Under the pieces are notes generated by a model. The model worked only from the letters and a program-made list of their open reading frames with translations. It was not told the origin of the DNA and did no database searches. Source: Aporrectodea caliginosa (taxonomy: Eukaryota > Annelida > Clitellata > Crassiclitellata > Lumbricidae). From it: 64,000 bases of DNA. Where the stretch lies: assembly GCA_020284085.1 (NCBI GenBank), contig JACEVL010000045.1, positions 2,997,429 to 3,061,428 on the forward strand. Reading direction: 5' to 3'. Below are positions 1 through 11,437 of this stretch, in pieces. The position numbers were made by a program, and so were the translations under genes. Numbering within the stretch: position 1 is the first letter of the stretch; the number at the start of each line of letters is the position of its first letter.

Positions 1-1471
1 TTGTTTGCCATCATCAGACTAATAATTCATAGCAGTGACCTTCTCTGCAGCACATGGTCAGGTAAGCGCTGACGTCCGACGTCGCCAATATGCAATATTC
101 GCATCCGCCACCGTCAATGTTTTAATAGCTAAATGTCAGCGGCATATTATATCAATGGCGTTGTGTCAAGTGGTCGAGGAGGAGAGCTCTTGTGGTGGCT
201 GCAGTCTGACGACGACGGTGCTCGTGGGAGATGGAGCAAATAGATAATCTATTCCCAGCTGATACATTCGTTTGTCCATGTTTCCTATGATTCCCATATT
301 GGGTGCAACTTTGTACAGATGTGCAATATGAAAATTATACCAAAGCGAGAGTTGAAAAAGCAGTTTATCTTTTGTCTTCTGCAGATATAAATTACGTTGC
401 ATCAATCATCTGTACCGCATTCGTTAATTATTCAAAATCACCACACTCTTTTTGGTGGTTTTGTCCTTGTCTTTAAGAACGACATTCCTCATCCTGTCTA
501 CGCAAAGTGTGACTTTGCATACAGCAGCTGTCGAGAATCTGTCCAACCAATTGATATCTACGCCTAAAACACGGAAAGGGTTCGGACTAATTTTCTCTAG
601 GACGTCGTAACTGTTTTACGACAGTCATAAACCAACTGCAGTCACAGTCCAGCCATCCTTCACTTCCGTTCGTTGCCATAGTACTTTCGTATGCATCGTA
701 TATGACCATCTTTCTCGAACAGTTCTCCACCATTCGCAAATTATACTCAGTCTAAAACAGCTCCAAATGCACGTTCGTTTCTCCAGCCGAGTGGATTCAA
801 TCAGTCTTTTGTTGCTAGCGATCTTCCTGTCAATGGCTGGACGCAGCTTAACACAGATCAGAAACCCCCAATACAAACTTGCAAGTCTGTGGTAGTGTTG
901 AGTACTGCAATTTAAATATAGTCAACACGACTTGCCTTCCAATTGTCTAAATTGAAGTGATCATGTCTTCAATCTGCTCTGAATTTTCCAAATAAATCTA
1001 TGGTTAATCTCGTCTGATTTTCTCATGATCTCAAGGAATGATGGGTGTATTTTAATAGTGCTTGTCTGCTCTAGAATAAAGTTCAATGTTTTTCAATGGC
1101 TTTTGCTTTCGTGGACAGGTCCATATCTATCTCTACGATCTCTTCATCCATTCATCTATCTTAGGCGTCCAACGTTTATCTGCATGAACAAGGTGATCCG
1201 TATGCGTGTTGTTGGGCACTCGGGCGATCATGGGGCCTTTGCAGCAGTTGATCATTCGCTATGAAGTAATCTTCTTTGGCCTCATATTCGTGCTTAGGTG
1301 AATGTAGCTGGAATAAGAATGTCGCCGTTCGTGTTTAAAAGCATCTTTCTCAGCGATGTTCTTAAACCGGGATTTATTTGGTTTGTTTGGTCTATTAAAT
1401 AATATAGAGGCTCTGCATAAATCTTTTACTAATGCCAATAATACAGAAGTGTAGATATGTTGATTGTGTAG
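1..1471. other. 5' flank or intron upstream of the GRIN_C gene
   Basis: No coding region, RNA gene or repeat family is recognisable here. The stretch is AT-rich with short, unconvincing open frames. It ends in a possible splice acceptor (AG at 1470-1471, after a T/G-rich run), so it may be intron or 5' flank of the gene that follows. Confidence 0.4.
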
Positions 1472-1511
1472 GAGTCCTGTTCCTGTGAAGCATCAGGAGG
1501 ACACTGTAGTC

Positions 1512-2423
1512 ATGGATCTGTGCGATGAAGTGACTGGCGATTCAACCGTCTTCTCCGATTCCCTCGCCAGCATTCCTTCGGCCGCCACCTCCGCCACCGT
1601 CGGCCCTCACAGCGGCGGTGGAGGTGGCGGCGGTGGAGGTGGCGGCGGTGGCGGTGGTGGCGGTGGCAGTGGTGGCGGTGGCAGTGGTGGCGATGGCGGC
1701 GGTGGTGGTGGCGGCGGTGGTGGTGGCGGGGTCGGTGACGGCGTAGGTGCAGCCTCTGCTCCAACCGTCTGCTCTGTTCGAGATCGGTCGAGTCAAATGA
1801 ACCACGAAAGAAGAACGTCATCGAGTCAAGACGTCATCCTCTACGGTGGCCGCGGATTCAGATACACCGCCGCCCTCGTCTCCTCCTCGGTGCCTCCTCC
1901 CGCGATCTCACCCTCTCGCCTAAGGGATGACAGGTCGCCCCCGCAGGAGAACGGGGGCGACCGGGACAGGAACCTTGCTGGTGAAATGGAGCAAAGACAG
2001 CAGCAGAAGGAAGGGAAGGACAAGGAGGTGGAAGAGCAAGAGGAGGAGGTTGATGATGGCGAGGAGGAGGAGGAGGAGGAGGAGGAGGAGGACAAGGCCG
2101 CTGTCGTGCCAGACGTTGTCTTCGACGAACACGGCCAGACGTGGGACGTGTATGGGGCGGAGTTCGACCCGGAAATTCTCGGTCAAGCCATACAGGGTCA
2201 CTTGGAGAAGATCATGAAACGACGGATGAGCGAGAAAGGCAGCTGCTGCGCCGAGGGAAAGCCAGACCATGGAGACCTGGAATCACCGGAGAAGATCTAT
2301 GCGAAGGAAATGGTCTACGGAGCGACCGACAGCCACGAAGCCAACGACAGAGCTCTCGGATTCTTCCTCCGATATCTCTGCTTCTTGGCTCGCAGCCGTG
2401 AAAACGCCGCACAGAACAGTTGA
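1512..2423 (+). CDS. GRIN/GPRIN C-terminal-domain protein (303 aa)
   Basis: A single open exon encodes 303 residues. I chose the ATG at 1512 because it has G at -3 and G at +4; the frame is open a little further upstream but without an ATG, and a possible acceptor lies at 1470-1471. Order: Ser/Thr-rich start, glycine tract (about 35-73), basic Ser/Pro-rich linker (about 90-150), Gln/Lys then Glu tract (about 160-195), and the conserved block at about 201-235 with FDEHGQTWDVYG followed by DPEILGQAIQGHLEK. That block is the signature I know from the C-terminus of GPRIN proteins, membrane-associated partners of activated Gi/o alpha subunits that promote neurite outgrowth. The tail carries a Cys pair (245-246) and FFLRYLCFLAR near 284-293, where family members have cysteine-containing tails. 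The family match is recognition from memory. A role in G-protein signalling is inference. The homopolymer tracts come from GGC/GGT and GAG repeats and are probably length-variable. Confidence 0.72.
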   Translation: MDLCDEVTGDSTVFSDSLASIPSAATSATVGPHSGGGGGGGGGGGGGGGGGGSGGGGSGGDGGGGGGGGGGGGVGDGVGAASAPTVCSVRDRSSQMNHERRTSSSQDVILYGGRGFRYTAALVSSSVPPPAISPSRLRDDRSPPQENGGDRDRNLAGEMEQRQQQKEGKDKEVEEQEEEVDDGEEEEEEEEEEDKAAVVPDVVFDEHGQTWDVYGAEFDPEILGQAIQGHLEKIMKRRMSEKGSCCAEGKPDHGDLESPEKIYAKEMVYGATDSHEANDRALGFFLRYLCFLARSRENAAQNS

Positions 2424-2999
2424 AGACAATTGGTCGTTAGAACAGCTGAAGACGTTTCCCTAACTGTATTGTTCATTGGGCCCGTATTGGGTGCCCCCGA
2501 GTGTGTAGTTTGCCAGGGGCCCAGTGGATGTGGCTGTCTGGGTGCTGGTCAGCGTTTCGACCAAGTCAGAACAACTGAACTCTTCTGGTCTGACATAGGT
2601 CAAAGTTATTCATCGAAAGCTCTATCTGCCGTCAGTGCCTAGAACTAAAATGGCAGATTTTGAGCATCAATAGTTTTATACACACTGCCGCCAGAAGCTA
2701 CGATAAACGACTGAACGTGCCCTAAAAGGGGCAGAACAAGACATTGCTCTTAACTACAGAAATCAATGTATAATATCACATTTTATTTACATAACCGTGG
2801 ATCTATTTTTATTTCTGTCGTAAGTCTCAGAGAAATATTTTATTTTGTTCTGAAGCACATGACAATTATGAGGAGTGATTCTGTTGAATTAATGGCTAAA
2901 GCAAAGCAGTGTGCGTTAAAACTTCCAAATGTTAAGGTTGTGTCTAAATATATATTTTAATTTAATCATTTCCAGCACTGTGGTCTTCAGACTGGGTTA
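2424..2999 (+). other. 3' flank of the GRIN_C gene
   Basis: Follows the TGA at 2421-2423. Probably 3' UTR and flank. No canonical AATAAA stands out close to the stop, and no other gene is recognisable. Confidence 0.35.
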
Positions 3000-3019
3000 A
3001 TCTTACAGAACTTTCCATA

Positions 3020-3815
3020 CTGGTCAAGGGTCTTCCATAAATGACGTCACGCACATAGGGGGAGGGGTAGGAAATGTGTGACGATGTGTGACATAAAGTG
3101 GGGGTTTGAGAAATGTGACTTCACATCAGGTCTATGTAATTAAATTTAACAATTAACAACAATTTAATTTTAACAATAACAACACTAATTTTGAGTATTA
3201 CATGTTCATTATTTTTTAATTATTTTAATTTATACGGGCACCACTATTAGGCCCCTAATAATTTTCTAATTATTTAAATATTTGGTCACCGTCAGATTTT
3301 AAAACATTCATGCTCTCCCTATTTGTTCCATGAAGGAGCATTTTGCTTTGCCATGGGAGAATGGAGAAACATAAATTCTGTAAATTTTTGGATAAATTGT
3401 TTATATTAAACATTTTAATTCTAATGATTCTACCATAGCTTTTCATTCTGTGGAATGATTATGTTATTGTGATAATTTTACTCTTTCCATTTTACTTAAT
3501 TGTTCTACTACAAAATATTCTCAACATCTATAGTAATTGGTTAGATGATGAATATTCAAGTTAATTTTATGCTAATATCAGCTTTCCAGCGACTCCTTTT
3601 AATACCTGACTTTCTCCTTTAATAAGCTTACAACATCAGAGTGCAGCGCCACATTAAATACTTATTACAATGACAATAAATGTGATTTGAAACATGTTTT
3701 ATTATCAAATGGAAATTTGGTTTTAGGGAGTAAGAGCTTTGTGACGTCATTTTTCACGGGGTGTTACTTTTTGTGACGAAGTGTGATGATGGGAAGAGGG
3801 GGGGGAAGAGAATGT
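3020..3815. repeat. Possible transposon remnant with G-rich, GTGACG-bearing ends
   Basis: An AT-rich core of about 600 bp is bracketed by two similar G-rich blocks. At 3030-3120 there is TGACGTCACGC, then runs of G, then repeated GTGTGACGATGTGTGAC. At 3740-3810 there is GTGACGTCA, then GGGGTG, then GTGACGAAGTGTGATGATG followed by G runs. The blocks share wording and orientation rather than forming a clean inverted repeat, so the element class is unknown. Confidence 0.25.
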
Positions 3816-3996
3816 TAAGTCCAACTATTTCACAGCCTCTTTTCTTGTGAGGTCAACCACTTGCTGTAGGCATGGTGCAGTAAGATGACTTCACCAGCAG
3901 TAGCATAGGAATGGTGGTATTAGAAAATCCAAATTTTAATAGGCCTATGTACTATATCTAAGTGATATTGAAAAGCACCGGTCCGCGGTAAGGCTC

Positions 3997-4050
3997 GTGA
4001 ATAAGCTGGTGCCCTGCGCCTGTGGCTTTTAGTGTAGCGCTTTAGAAAGG
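3997..4050 (+). mobile_element. LINE 3'-end repeat, family E, copy 1
   Basis: Contains GTGAATAAGCTGGTGCCCTG followed by a GCGCTTTAGAAAGG block. The same pair of motifs recurs at 34537-34585 (+), 45786-45850 (-) and 49848-49893 (-). The other copies are followed by GATTA-type repeats, consistent with a LINE 3' end with a repeat tail. Confidence 0.5.
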
Positions 4051-5872
4051 TTGAGTTCACGAAGGCTGATAAAACAATTATATCGGTCCAATCACCGGAG
4101 GATCGAATAGATGGAAGACTACGCGTGTGGTCATGACTATGTAATCGTTTAAGCAACTATAAGTAAATTAAACTTTATCACAATCGTAATTAATCTCGGA
4201 ATTTCTCTAGCGCTACTCACAAGGTAAGCGCAGTACCAGCATACTGACGAGCTTTGCGTAAAGTAAAGCTACGGCTGTTGACGATAAATACAATGGTTGA
4301 GAAGAAGCGAAGTCCGTTTGCCCCAGATGACCACTGAGAAGAGGACATAGTGGAGCTGTTAAAATGGTTAGGAGCAAAGATGATCACAAAACCAACGCCA
4401 AAATATTAAATTAGCGCCACTTGGCTGTCTTTATAAGATTCATTAATTTTGTCCTAACGAATATTTGGCGCAGTACTTACATTACTCAGTAGGCCTACTC
4501 ATCTATTCACTAAGAGTAACCCTAAATTGTTGTTCGCGCATGGAAGTTACACGCTGGAATTACCACTCTCAGGTTTCAAACACATTATTAGCCGGCCAGA
4601 TAGTTTAAAATCTAATCTAATGAGTTTTAATGAGCTGTAATCGGAATGAAACATGACATCCACCGACGATCGTTTCTATGCAAAACTGAATTCAACAATC
4701 ACCATTCAATGGACCGACCAAGTCGAGATCCCCGAGGCGGCTCCAAACCGGAAGAAAGGATATGAAGAACAGGAACCGATCAGGTTTTTAGTGCTGGGTT
4801 TTCTTAAGCGACCATTGACTGATGCATTGCAGTAATGACACTGCATAAAATAGGACCTATTATTTGACTACGAATAGAGAAGTACATTTTCTCATGGAAA
4901 ATCAACGGATGCGTAATATAACGCTATAGACTGCGAACTGAATAAAATGATCGTTTTTGAGAAAATCGTCAGGTCAGTGATCTAAAACAGAAATATAGCT
5001 TCGCACAAAATTGAATAGAGTCTTAATACATAAAGCGGTTTTCCCTCAAATTTACTTTGGAAATTTACTGTAGCCAGATATTGCCATATCTCACGGTTTC
5101 CAAAACAACTTGCTTACGTTGGACTTCGACTGATACGGGAGTAGCTTTACGAGAGCAGCAGCGGATCTGGCCGAGAATGTCCAGTTCAATGAACAAGTCA
5201 TTGCTTTCGAAGAGGCAAAGAAGTCCATCAACCCAGAGCTGGCTAGAAGCAGTTTTCATTTTTCTTAGCTAAGCGTCATCTTGAGACATTCACTTCATAG
5301 CTTCTTGATCTCTGGACAGTTAAGGATATGACCTGTCTTACTTAAGGCTGACAAATTTGTCATTGCAACTTTTTCTTACTTACAGCCGTATTACAGTTAT
5401 AAAAAATTGCACGTTTAAGTCATGATATAGTACATATCCTGTTGCATTCTGTCTCCAGTTGTTCGCAATAAAGTCATATAGGCCTAATATCGTATCCCAG
5501 AAGTATTTGATCGCCTTCTGCATCCCCCAAATTCTCCAAATTAGCTTAATGTCGGCATATTATTTCTATTTAGAAGTGGATTTTCAAAATTGAACTCTAT
5601 ACAATAAAAATTTTCTGGACCACACCACAATATTATTGCAGGGTATGTAGATGGAACGATGTGAAGCAATCTCCTGTGACTGAGACGAAGGACGGACAGA
5701 ACAGCATTCCGAAAGTAAAACTAATCAACACCACTGAATTGATTCTGTAAACGGAAAAAAGTGGAAACAACCAATTCAAAAGTTCGAAAGACTGAATGTC
5801 GTATACTGTCTCCAGCCGTTTGCCTTCGAAGCCCAGTTGCCAATTGACTGACTGGATGCCGTGGATGGACAC
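4051..5872. other. No recognisable feature
   Basis: Unannotated AT-rich sequence. Short open frames exist (for example 4653-4835) but have no recognisable domain, and no splice context supports them. Confidence 0.4.
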
Positions 5873-5929
5873 GATGGATGGATGGATGGATGGATGGATG
5901 GATGGATGGATGGATGGATGGATGGATGG

Positions 5930-5962
<33 letters not shown>

Positions 5963-5980
5963 CGGATGGATGGATGGATG
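5873..5980. repeat. (GGAT)n microsatellite
   Basis: About 27 copies of GGAT with two GGAC variants. The same tetranucleotide on the opposite strand forms the much longer array at 54490-55018. Confidence 0.95.
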
Positions 5981-6526
5981 ATGATCAATGAATGACCGAT
6001 ATTGGCGGTCGACTGCATGACTGAGTGAATGATCTAATGGATACCAAGGTAAATGCAAGGTGACCGATCTGAATGGCATGCCTGTCCACTGTGTCCAGTG
6101 TCCACTGACTATTTAAAAGATTGACTGATTGAAAACTACACGATTCCTCGCTCAGCTGATGACTAAATGAATGGCTGACTTGCTTTCTACTGTCTGCCTA
6201 ATGATTGATTGTCCTTTCTGGCTGGATACTTGGTTAGGTGAAAGGCTAACGTTTTCCAGAAGAAATTTAATGAAACAATCGGAAGAAAAAGGATACAAGA
6301 ATCGTGTGAATATGTTTCTTTATGGCGCTCTGAATGTAAAATAAAAAAAACGCTTTTTCATTTCGTGTTGAGGACAAGAGTTATGTTGTTCTACCATATC
6401 AGTGCATTCGAGGTCGATTTGCAGCTGTCTCGAACCGAGCGTCAGTTGAAAATGCTCAGAGCAGTAAACAGTCTTTACGACTCCAGTTCCCAAAGACGAA
6501 TTCTATATAATATATTCCTGTATTAC
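5981..6526. other. No recognisable feature
   Basis: Flank of the microsatellite, with scattered ACTGA/TGACTGA words. No gene or element is recognisable. Confidence 0.35.
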
Positions 6527-6815
6527 TGGGGCGGGAGATGGTTCAATGGTAACACGCTGGCACGAAGATCAGAAGGACGCGGGTTCGATACCCGCTAGCC
6601 TCATAAGGTTGACTTATCCTTCAACTCCCTAGGGGCGATTGTGATATGAGCAGTAGGACAGAATCTGACAGATAGGCGCCTTGCAGGCTGCCATACAGTT
6701 AAATTCCACTCCTATTAAACTTCTTATCATCTGTAACTACTATATAATGTAACCTCACTGCGTAGGCCTACTTGTCAGTTGAATTAATTAACGATTATTA
6801 TTTTTCCCCGAGGTA
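6527..6815 (+). mobile_element. tRNA-derived SINE, family A, full-length-like copy
   Basis: The 5' part resembles a tRNA: box A-like TGGTTCAATGGTAACACG at about 6540, and a good box B, GGGTTCGATACCC, at about 6582-6594. It does not continue as a tRNA acceptor stem and has no terminator. Instead a body follows (ATGAGCAGTAGGACAG, then CAGGCTGCCATACAGT, then TTATCATCTGT) and an A/T-rich end with ATTATT. The body recurs at 42755-42915, which makes this a dispersed family rather than a tRNA gene. Confidence 0.7.
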
Positions 6816-7720
6816 GTTCTAATCCCTCAGGCTGCTAAAAGAGACAATAAGATGGGCTTTTGTTATAATATTATTATCCCTCATCGTATGGAAAACATGC
6901 ACGAAATATAATTCTAGTTGCAGTTTTTGCCTACAAGCCAATATTATGCAACGCATATGCTGACTCGAAACATATGCCTTAAATAACGCTGCAAAATAAT
7001 GCTGATTAAAAACACATGTGCTCCAAATAACGCAGGCTGCCTTAATACATAGCCTATACTGGCTAAAATGTATGGGTTAAATGCGTAGTGTTGCCTCTGA
7101 ATGCAAACTGTTCGCATAATGAAAAGGGACGGACTTGCATAACCTAAACCCGAGTGGGTGGCAGAGGAATCGTCGATTAGCCTTTCGCCGCATCCAACTT
7201 AAATCAAAACACTGCATCAACATGTCCAAAGCATGCATGGTGCTACACAATAATTAGTGCATTTACGTTCGAGACTCGATGTTGTCTCTAGAGTCAGATA
7301 AAGCAAAAGCTCCATCGACATTTCTGACTATTGAATGACGTCATTACTTCAAATGAAATAATCTATTTATATATAATCTGCTTACTCTTGACCTAAAGCT
7401 AATCCCAAACGTCAAACCACTGTATTGCAACACATAGAAACAGTTGATGTTTCCTGTAATTTTCCAAACGACTGGCATCCTGGAACACTCATCCAGCCCA
7501 GCTGTCAACTGAATTACTGTCTAGAAATGATAGAACCTCCAATTTTCGTCTTCCAGACCAAGCGGCCAAAGTACTGAATATACATCGTTGAGAGCTTACG
7601 TGTCGAAGGTTGTACGAAGGATGGGTGATGGAGATATACGTAGGAAGGTAACTGCCTATTAACGGGAATGAAGGGTTATTCCTTGCCCGAGAGGATACCA
7701 AAAGACGGACAGGAGTTGAG
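6816..7720. other. No recognisable feature
   Basis: AT-rich sequence with no coding or repeat signal that I can support. Confidence 0.35.
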
Positions 7721-7764
7721 AAGAAAGAGAGAGAGACAGAGAGAGAGACAGACAGACAGACAGA
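7721..7764. repeat. (GA)n/(GACA)n microsatellite
   Basis: Short purine-rich run of GAGA passing into six GACA units. Confidence 0.85.
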
Positions 7765-7804
7765 TGTTAAATGTAAATAATACTCGATTTTATATATATC
7801 GACC

Positions 7805-8040
7805 GTGTGGCCTCGACCCAGTTCAGTTTTCAATTAATTGATCTGGTGAGATCCTTCACGATCGCTGCCCATTTGAATAGGAGCCGTGACATTTAAGGTC
7901 CCCGTGTAGGGACCGTGCTAGACCCAGATCTAAATCTCTGAAATAATCCAACCTCGCGAAGCGAACCTTGATCCGCACGCTCTCTTAAATAGGACGCAGT
8001 CTACACTCCAACCCATGTAGCTAACTGTGCCAGTTGAGTG
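7805..8040 (+). repeat. Interspersed repeat family F, copy 1
   Basis: Aligns along about 220 bp with 44520-44745. Shared words in order: CATTTAAGGTCCCCGT, ACCGTGCTAGA, TTAAATCTCTGAAAT in copy 2 against CTAAATCTCTGAAAT here, GCACGCTCTC, and GGGACGCAGCC in copy 2 against AGGACGCAGTC here. It has no coding capacity and its class is unknown; a SINE or LINE 3' fragment is likely. Confidence 0.6.
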
Positions 8041-8267
8041 ACGAGAGATCGATGACGAGGGATGATGAGGAGGGAAGGCTGAAGATGAGTCATCCTTCGC
8101 CGATGTTACTTAATATGTAAAAACAATCGACTGTTTCTTTGAAACAATAACGACTTTATTCTAAAGAAACAGTTGAATATTTCTTCGTCGTAAGTGTGAA
8201 GCACTGTTAACGAACGTATGCAGACAGTAACGAGACAATGCCCAGTATGTAATGATGCAAGCGAGTC

Positions 8268-8790
8268 CCCATCTCTCTCTTCTCCTTGTCTTGCCTATCT
8301 GCGTCTTTCCCCTATCTGCCTTCCTCTCCCATCTAACCCTACCTCCCTCCCTCTCCAGTTTTCTCTCCTCTCCATACTTCCCTCCATTCTGTCTACCGCC
8401 TTCTCTGCCGTCGTCCTTACTCTCTGTCCCTACCTTCTTCCTGCTACCCCTACTGCCTCCTCTCCAGCTCTCTGTTTAACCTCCCATCTTTCCCTCTCTG
8501 TTTGCTCCCCCTATATCTGCCTTCCCTTCATAGTTCTCTCTGTCTCTGTCTCTGTCTCTCTGTCTATCTCTGTGTCTCTCTCTGTCTCTGTCTCCGTCTC
8601 TGTCTATCTGTCTCTGTCTCTCTTTCTGTCTGTCTCTGTCTCTGTCTGTCTCTGTCTCTCTTTCTGTCTGTCTCTGTCTCTGTCTGTCTCTGTCTCTCTT
8701 TCTGTCTGTCTCTGTCTCTGTCTGTCTCTGTCTCTCTGTCTCTCTCTGTCTTTGTCTGTTTCTCTGTTTGTGTCTCTCCTCTCTCCATAC
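8268..8790. repeat. Pyrimidine-rich tract with a 38-bp tandem repeat
   Basis: A CT-rich strand over 500 bp. Within it TCTTTCTG recurs at 8621, 8659 and 8697, a strict 38-bp period built from TCTG/TCTC units. The long open frames across it (Leu/Ser/Val-rich, or Arg/Glu/Thr/Asp-rich on the other strand) are products of the repeat and not genes. Confidence 0.9.
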
Positions 8791-11124
8791 AACTAATGGT
8801 AATGATTGGTTTACACCTCATAAATTATGTAAGCAACAGCGCTTCTCCGTTTCATGCATTTACAATCTGCAGAAATCTGGCGTTAACTGCTACTTCACTC
8901 GGTTGCAAAAACACAAAATTTCTTATTTTCATTCGCAAGATGGCGATATTGGTCGCCTGTTCTAATCGCATTAGTATCTTTTCATTAGCTGTATTAACTG
9001 TATCAATCGACTATGTAACTTTACTAATTAGACAAAGATACCACAGCAACACGCGTCTTTGCTTTGATATAAAGCTAAATGTATGCGCTGAACTCTGTTT
9101 CTATGTCAAATCATCAGTTAAACCTTCATGAATTGTTTACAGCCTGCAGGTAGCAAATGTCTCGACTAGTTCGTTCATTATCTCTGCATTTATATAGCGC
9201 ATTCAATGAACTTGAATTGGAGGAACTTAAGTTCATCGCATATACAGACACAACCCATGATCCACTGGTACATTCTATCAAGGTTATTTCAGTAGCGCCA
9301 CTCTAATATTCAGAGTCTGTCAGGAGTCCTAGGCTAGCCTAAACGAAGATAGACGTAATTAAGAACAGCGTTTAGCCAGTAAGTAAAACAACGCATAGAA
9401 GACTAGAAGAGTCACTATGTAGTCGCGGACCCATACACCCAGCTGGAGTCCAATCAACGTCGTTCAGAATAATTGACAGCATCATATTCAAAGTCTCTAA
9501 ACTCCGATAGCGTGGTTCGACTCTATAGCAGTCTCATTAAAAAGATGACGCCTGTCAAGCTATCTATCGAGCATCCTCCGGGTGCACGTTGTTATTCGTC
9601 GCCTGGCGGTCGGAAGATTGAAGAGCCATCGAACAGCGGTCAAGGTCATTCCAAACCCTCAGAAGCGACGCGAGGTGAAAGCCATACAGCATCACACGGC
9701 GCACGCGGTATACGTACATCTTAGACTCAATCGCACATCAGGAAGGTCATTTCTCCTCATGCAATCAAAGACGACATGGTGGAGTGTCGTCTTGAACTGG
9801 TAGAGTGAGAGTATTTCCTTCCTACCGAAGAATTACCGAAGACAGAATATCGTCTAGTGGCAGTAAGAATAATAGATCTAATTATTATTATTATTATCAT
9901 GACAAGGTAAACGTAATATATTAGGCCTATTTGCTTCATCAGCTCTCTAATACGCCTCGTTTGGTCCCACTTTCGTCGGTGGCATGAACTTACGATGGTC
10001 TAACTTATAAACAACTAAAGCATTTAGCCTCTTAAGTCCCACTACAGGTTTAGTGATTACATATAGTCTACACCTACATTGTTTGCTAATTTACCAGATT
10101 ATACATTCTTTTGATGTATACAATTTTCTTCTTAAGATACGAAAGGCTGCACGAGTTGTAATTAAGATATGCCTAATCATGGTTTGACAAAGTAAACACT
10201 TATTTGACCTAGTTGAACTTCTTAGTGACATATATCGTCGCCAGAATTGAAGATGAGATGCCTAATCTAGAAGTGACCAGATGTTGACCTTAATGTACCC
10301 TGACCTCAGTAATCTCTCGATGTTTGTAATGAATCACGTATCGTTTGATCGGATTGTGTTAATCGTCTCGTGATCATCGTTAGCCTTGGATCTACGTGTA
10401 CGAATGCATGCAAACGACAGCACAACATTTATAATATACATGTACAGTTTAAACCAATTTATTATAACATACTTTAACAGTTGGCAATTCTAGATGCCAT
10501 TTAAAGACAAATAGCTCTGACGATCTTTGCTGTCTGAATAACTTTGGAAATTATCTTGAGTAAATGTTTGCTTTTGATGTCTGCATATCAATTGCCTAAT
10601 GGAATATCTCGAGATTGTATCGATATTATTATGTCCAAAGGTATAATTAAAAGGAATGATACATAATTGGAGGCGAATACAAAATATAGATACGCAAGTG
10701 TAAATCTTTATGTGAACCCTGCATCATTTTCATGGGGTGGTATTTAGTTTTGTAGGTCTAGCGATGCCGTACAGATTTGCCGTTGAAGACAACAATTATC
10801 ATATGCTACAGTGCCGCATTTTTCTAAGTGATCTATAGGCCCACCGAGCGAGCTCCAGCTCTAAAAGGGTTATTCGTTAGTCAACAGCTTTCTTGTTGAC
10901 AGTCTTCTATTGTGAATTTATCAGTAGGCCTTTGTGAGAAGGCAAAGGGATGGCAATCATGACATCGTGGGTTCGTAAACGAACAGCGAGAGAGATTTTT
11001 TAAAGAAAATAGTTGCATCACTCAGATTTCAAAATGAACGACTTGATACTGGGCCGCAGTGTCACCTACATCGGAGACACAGACACCGATAACGAAACTG
11101 AAACTGTTGACATAGTGTCCCATT
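8791..11124. other. No recognisable feature
   Basis: About 2.3 kb of ordinary AT-rich sequence. It includes one short (ATT)n run near 9880-9897. No exon with a recognisable domain was found. Confidence 0.35.
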
Positions 11125-11215
11125 ATAGTTACGTATTGCAGCCTTTGTCTTTGGGCAGCTTACATCTGAAAACCATTCTTAAAAAGCACTTGTTTAGATA
11201 TGTTTTAGCCATAGG
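11125..11215 (+). mobile_element. Possible LINE C-terminal shred
   Basis: The translation GSLHLKTILKKHLFRYVL resembles the FKxxLKTxLF motif that ends L2/CR1-type LINE proteins in this window. It is short and unsupported by a tail. Confidence 0.25.
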
Positions 11216-11394
11216 TGCACAGACCATAAAATGTCTATGCATTAAACTTCTTTATACCACTAATACCGATAATTATTTGTGTTGTAAGACTCTTACTACG
11301 CTATATTTATGTGTCATATGTATTTACATATATTACATTATATGTATGCCATATTACGTGTGATGTATGCCTACATTGCATACGTATATATGTG

Positions 11395-11395
<1 letters not shown>

Positions 11396-11434
<39 letters not shown>
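11396..11434. repeat. (TA)n microsatellite
   Basis: About 19 TA units, preceded by a looser TATA/TGTA-rich stretch. Confidence 0.9.

Positions 11435-11437
<3 letters not shown>

Noticed and set aside
1510..2412. Several antisense and alternative-frame open frames over the GRIN_C exon
   Set aside because: Shadows of GGC/GAG repeats; only the + frame carries a conserved domain.
6530..6600. tRNA gene
   Set aside because: Boxes A and B are good, but no acceptor-stem pairing or T-run terminator is evident and the downstream body is repeated elsewhere, so it is a SINE head.
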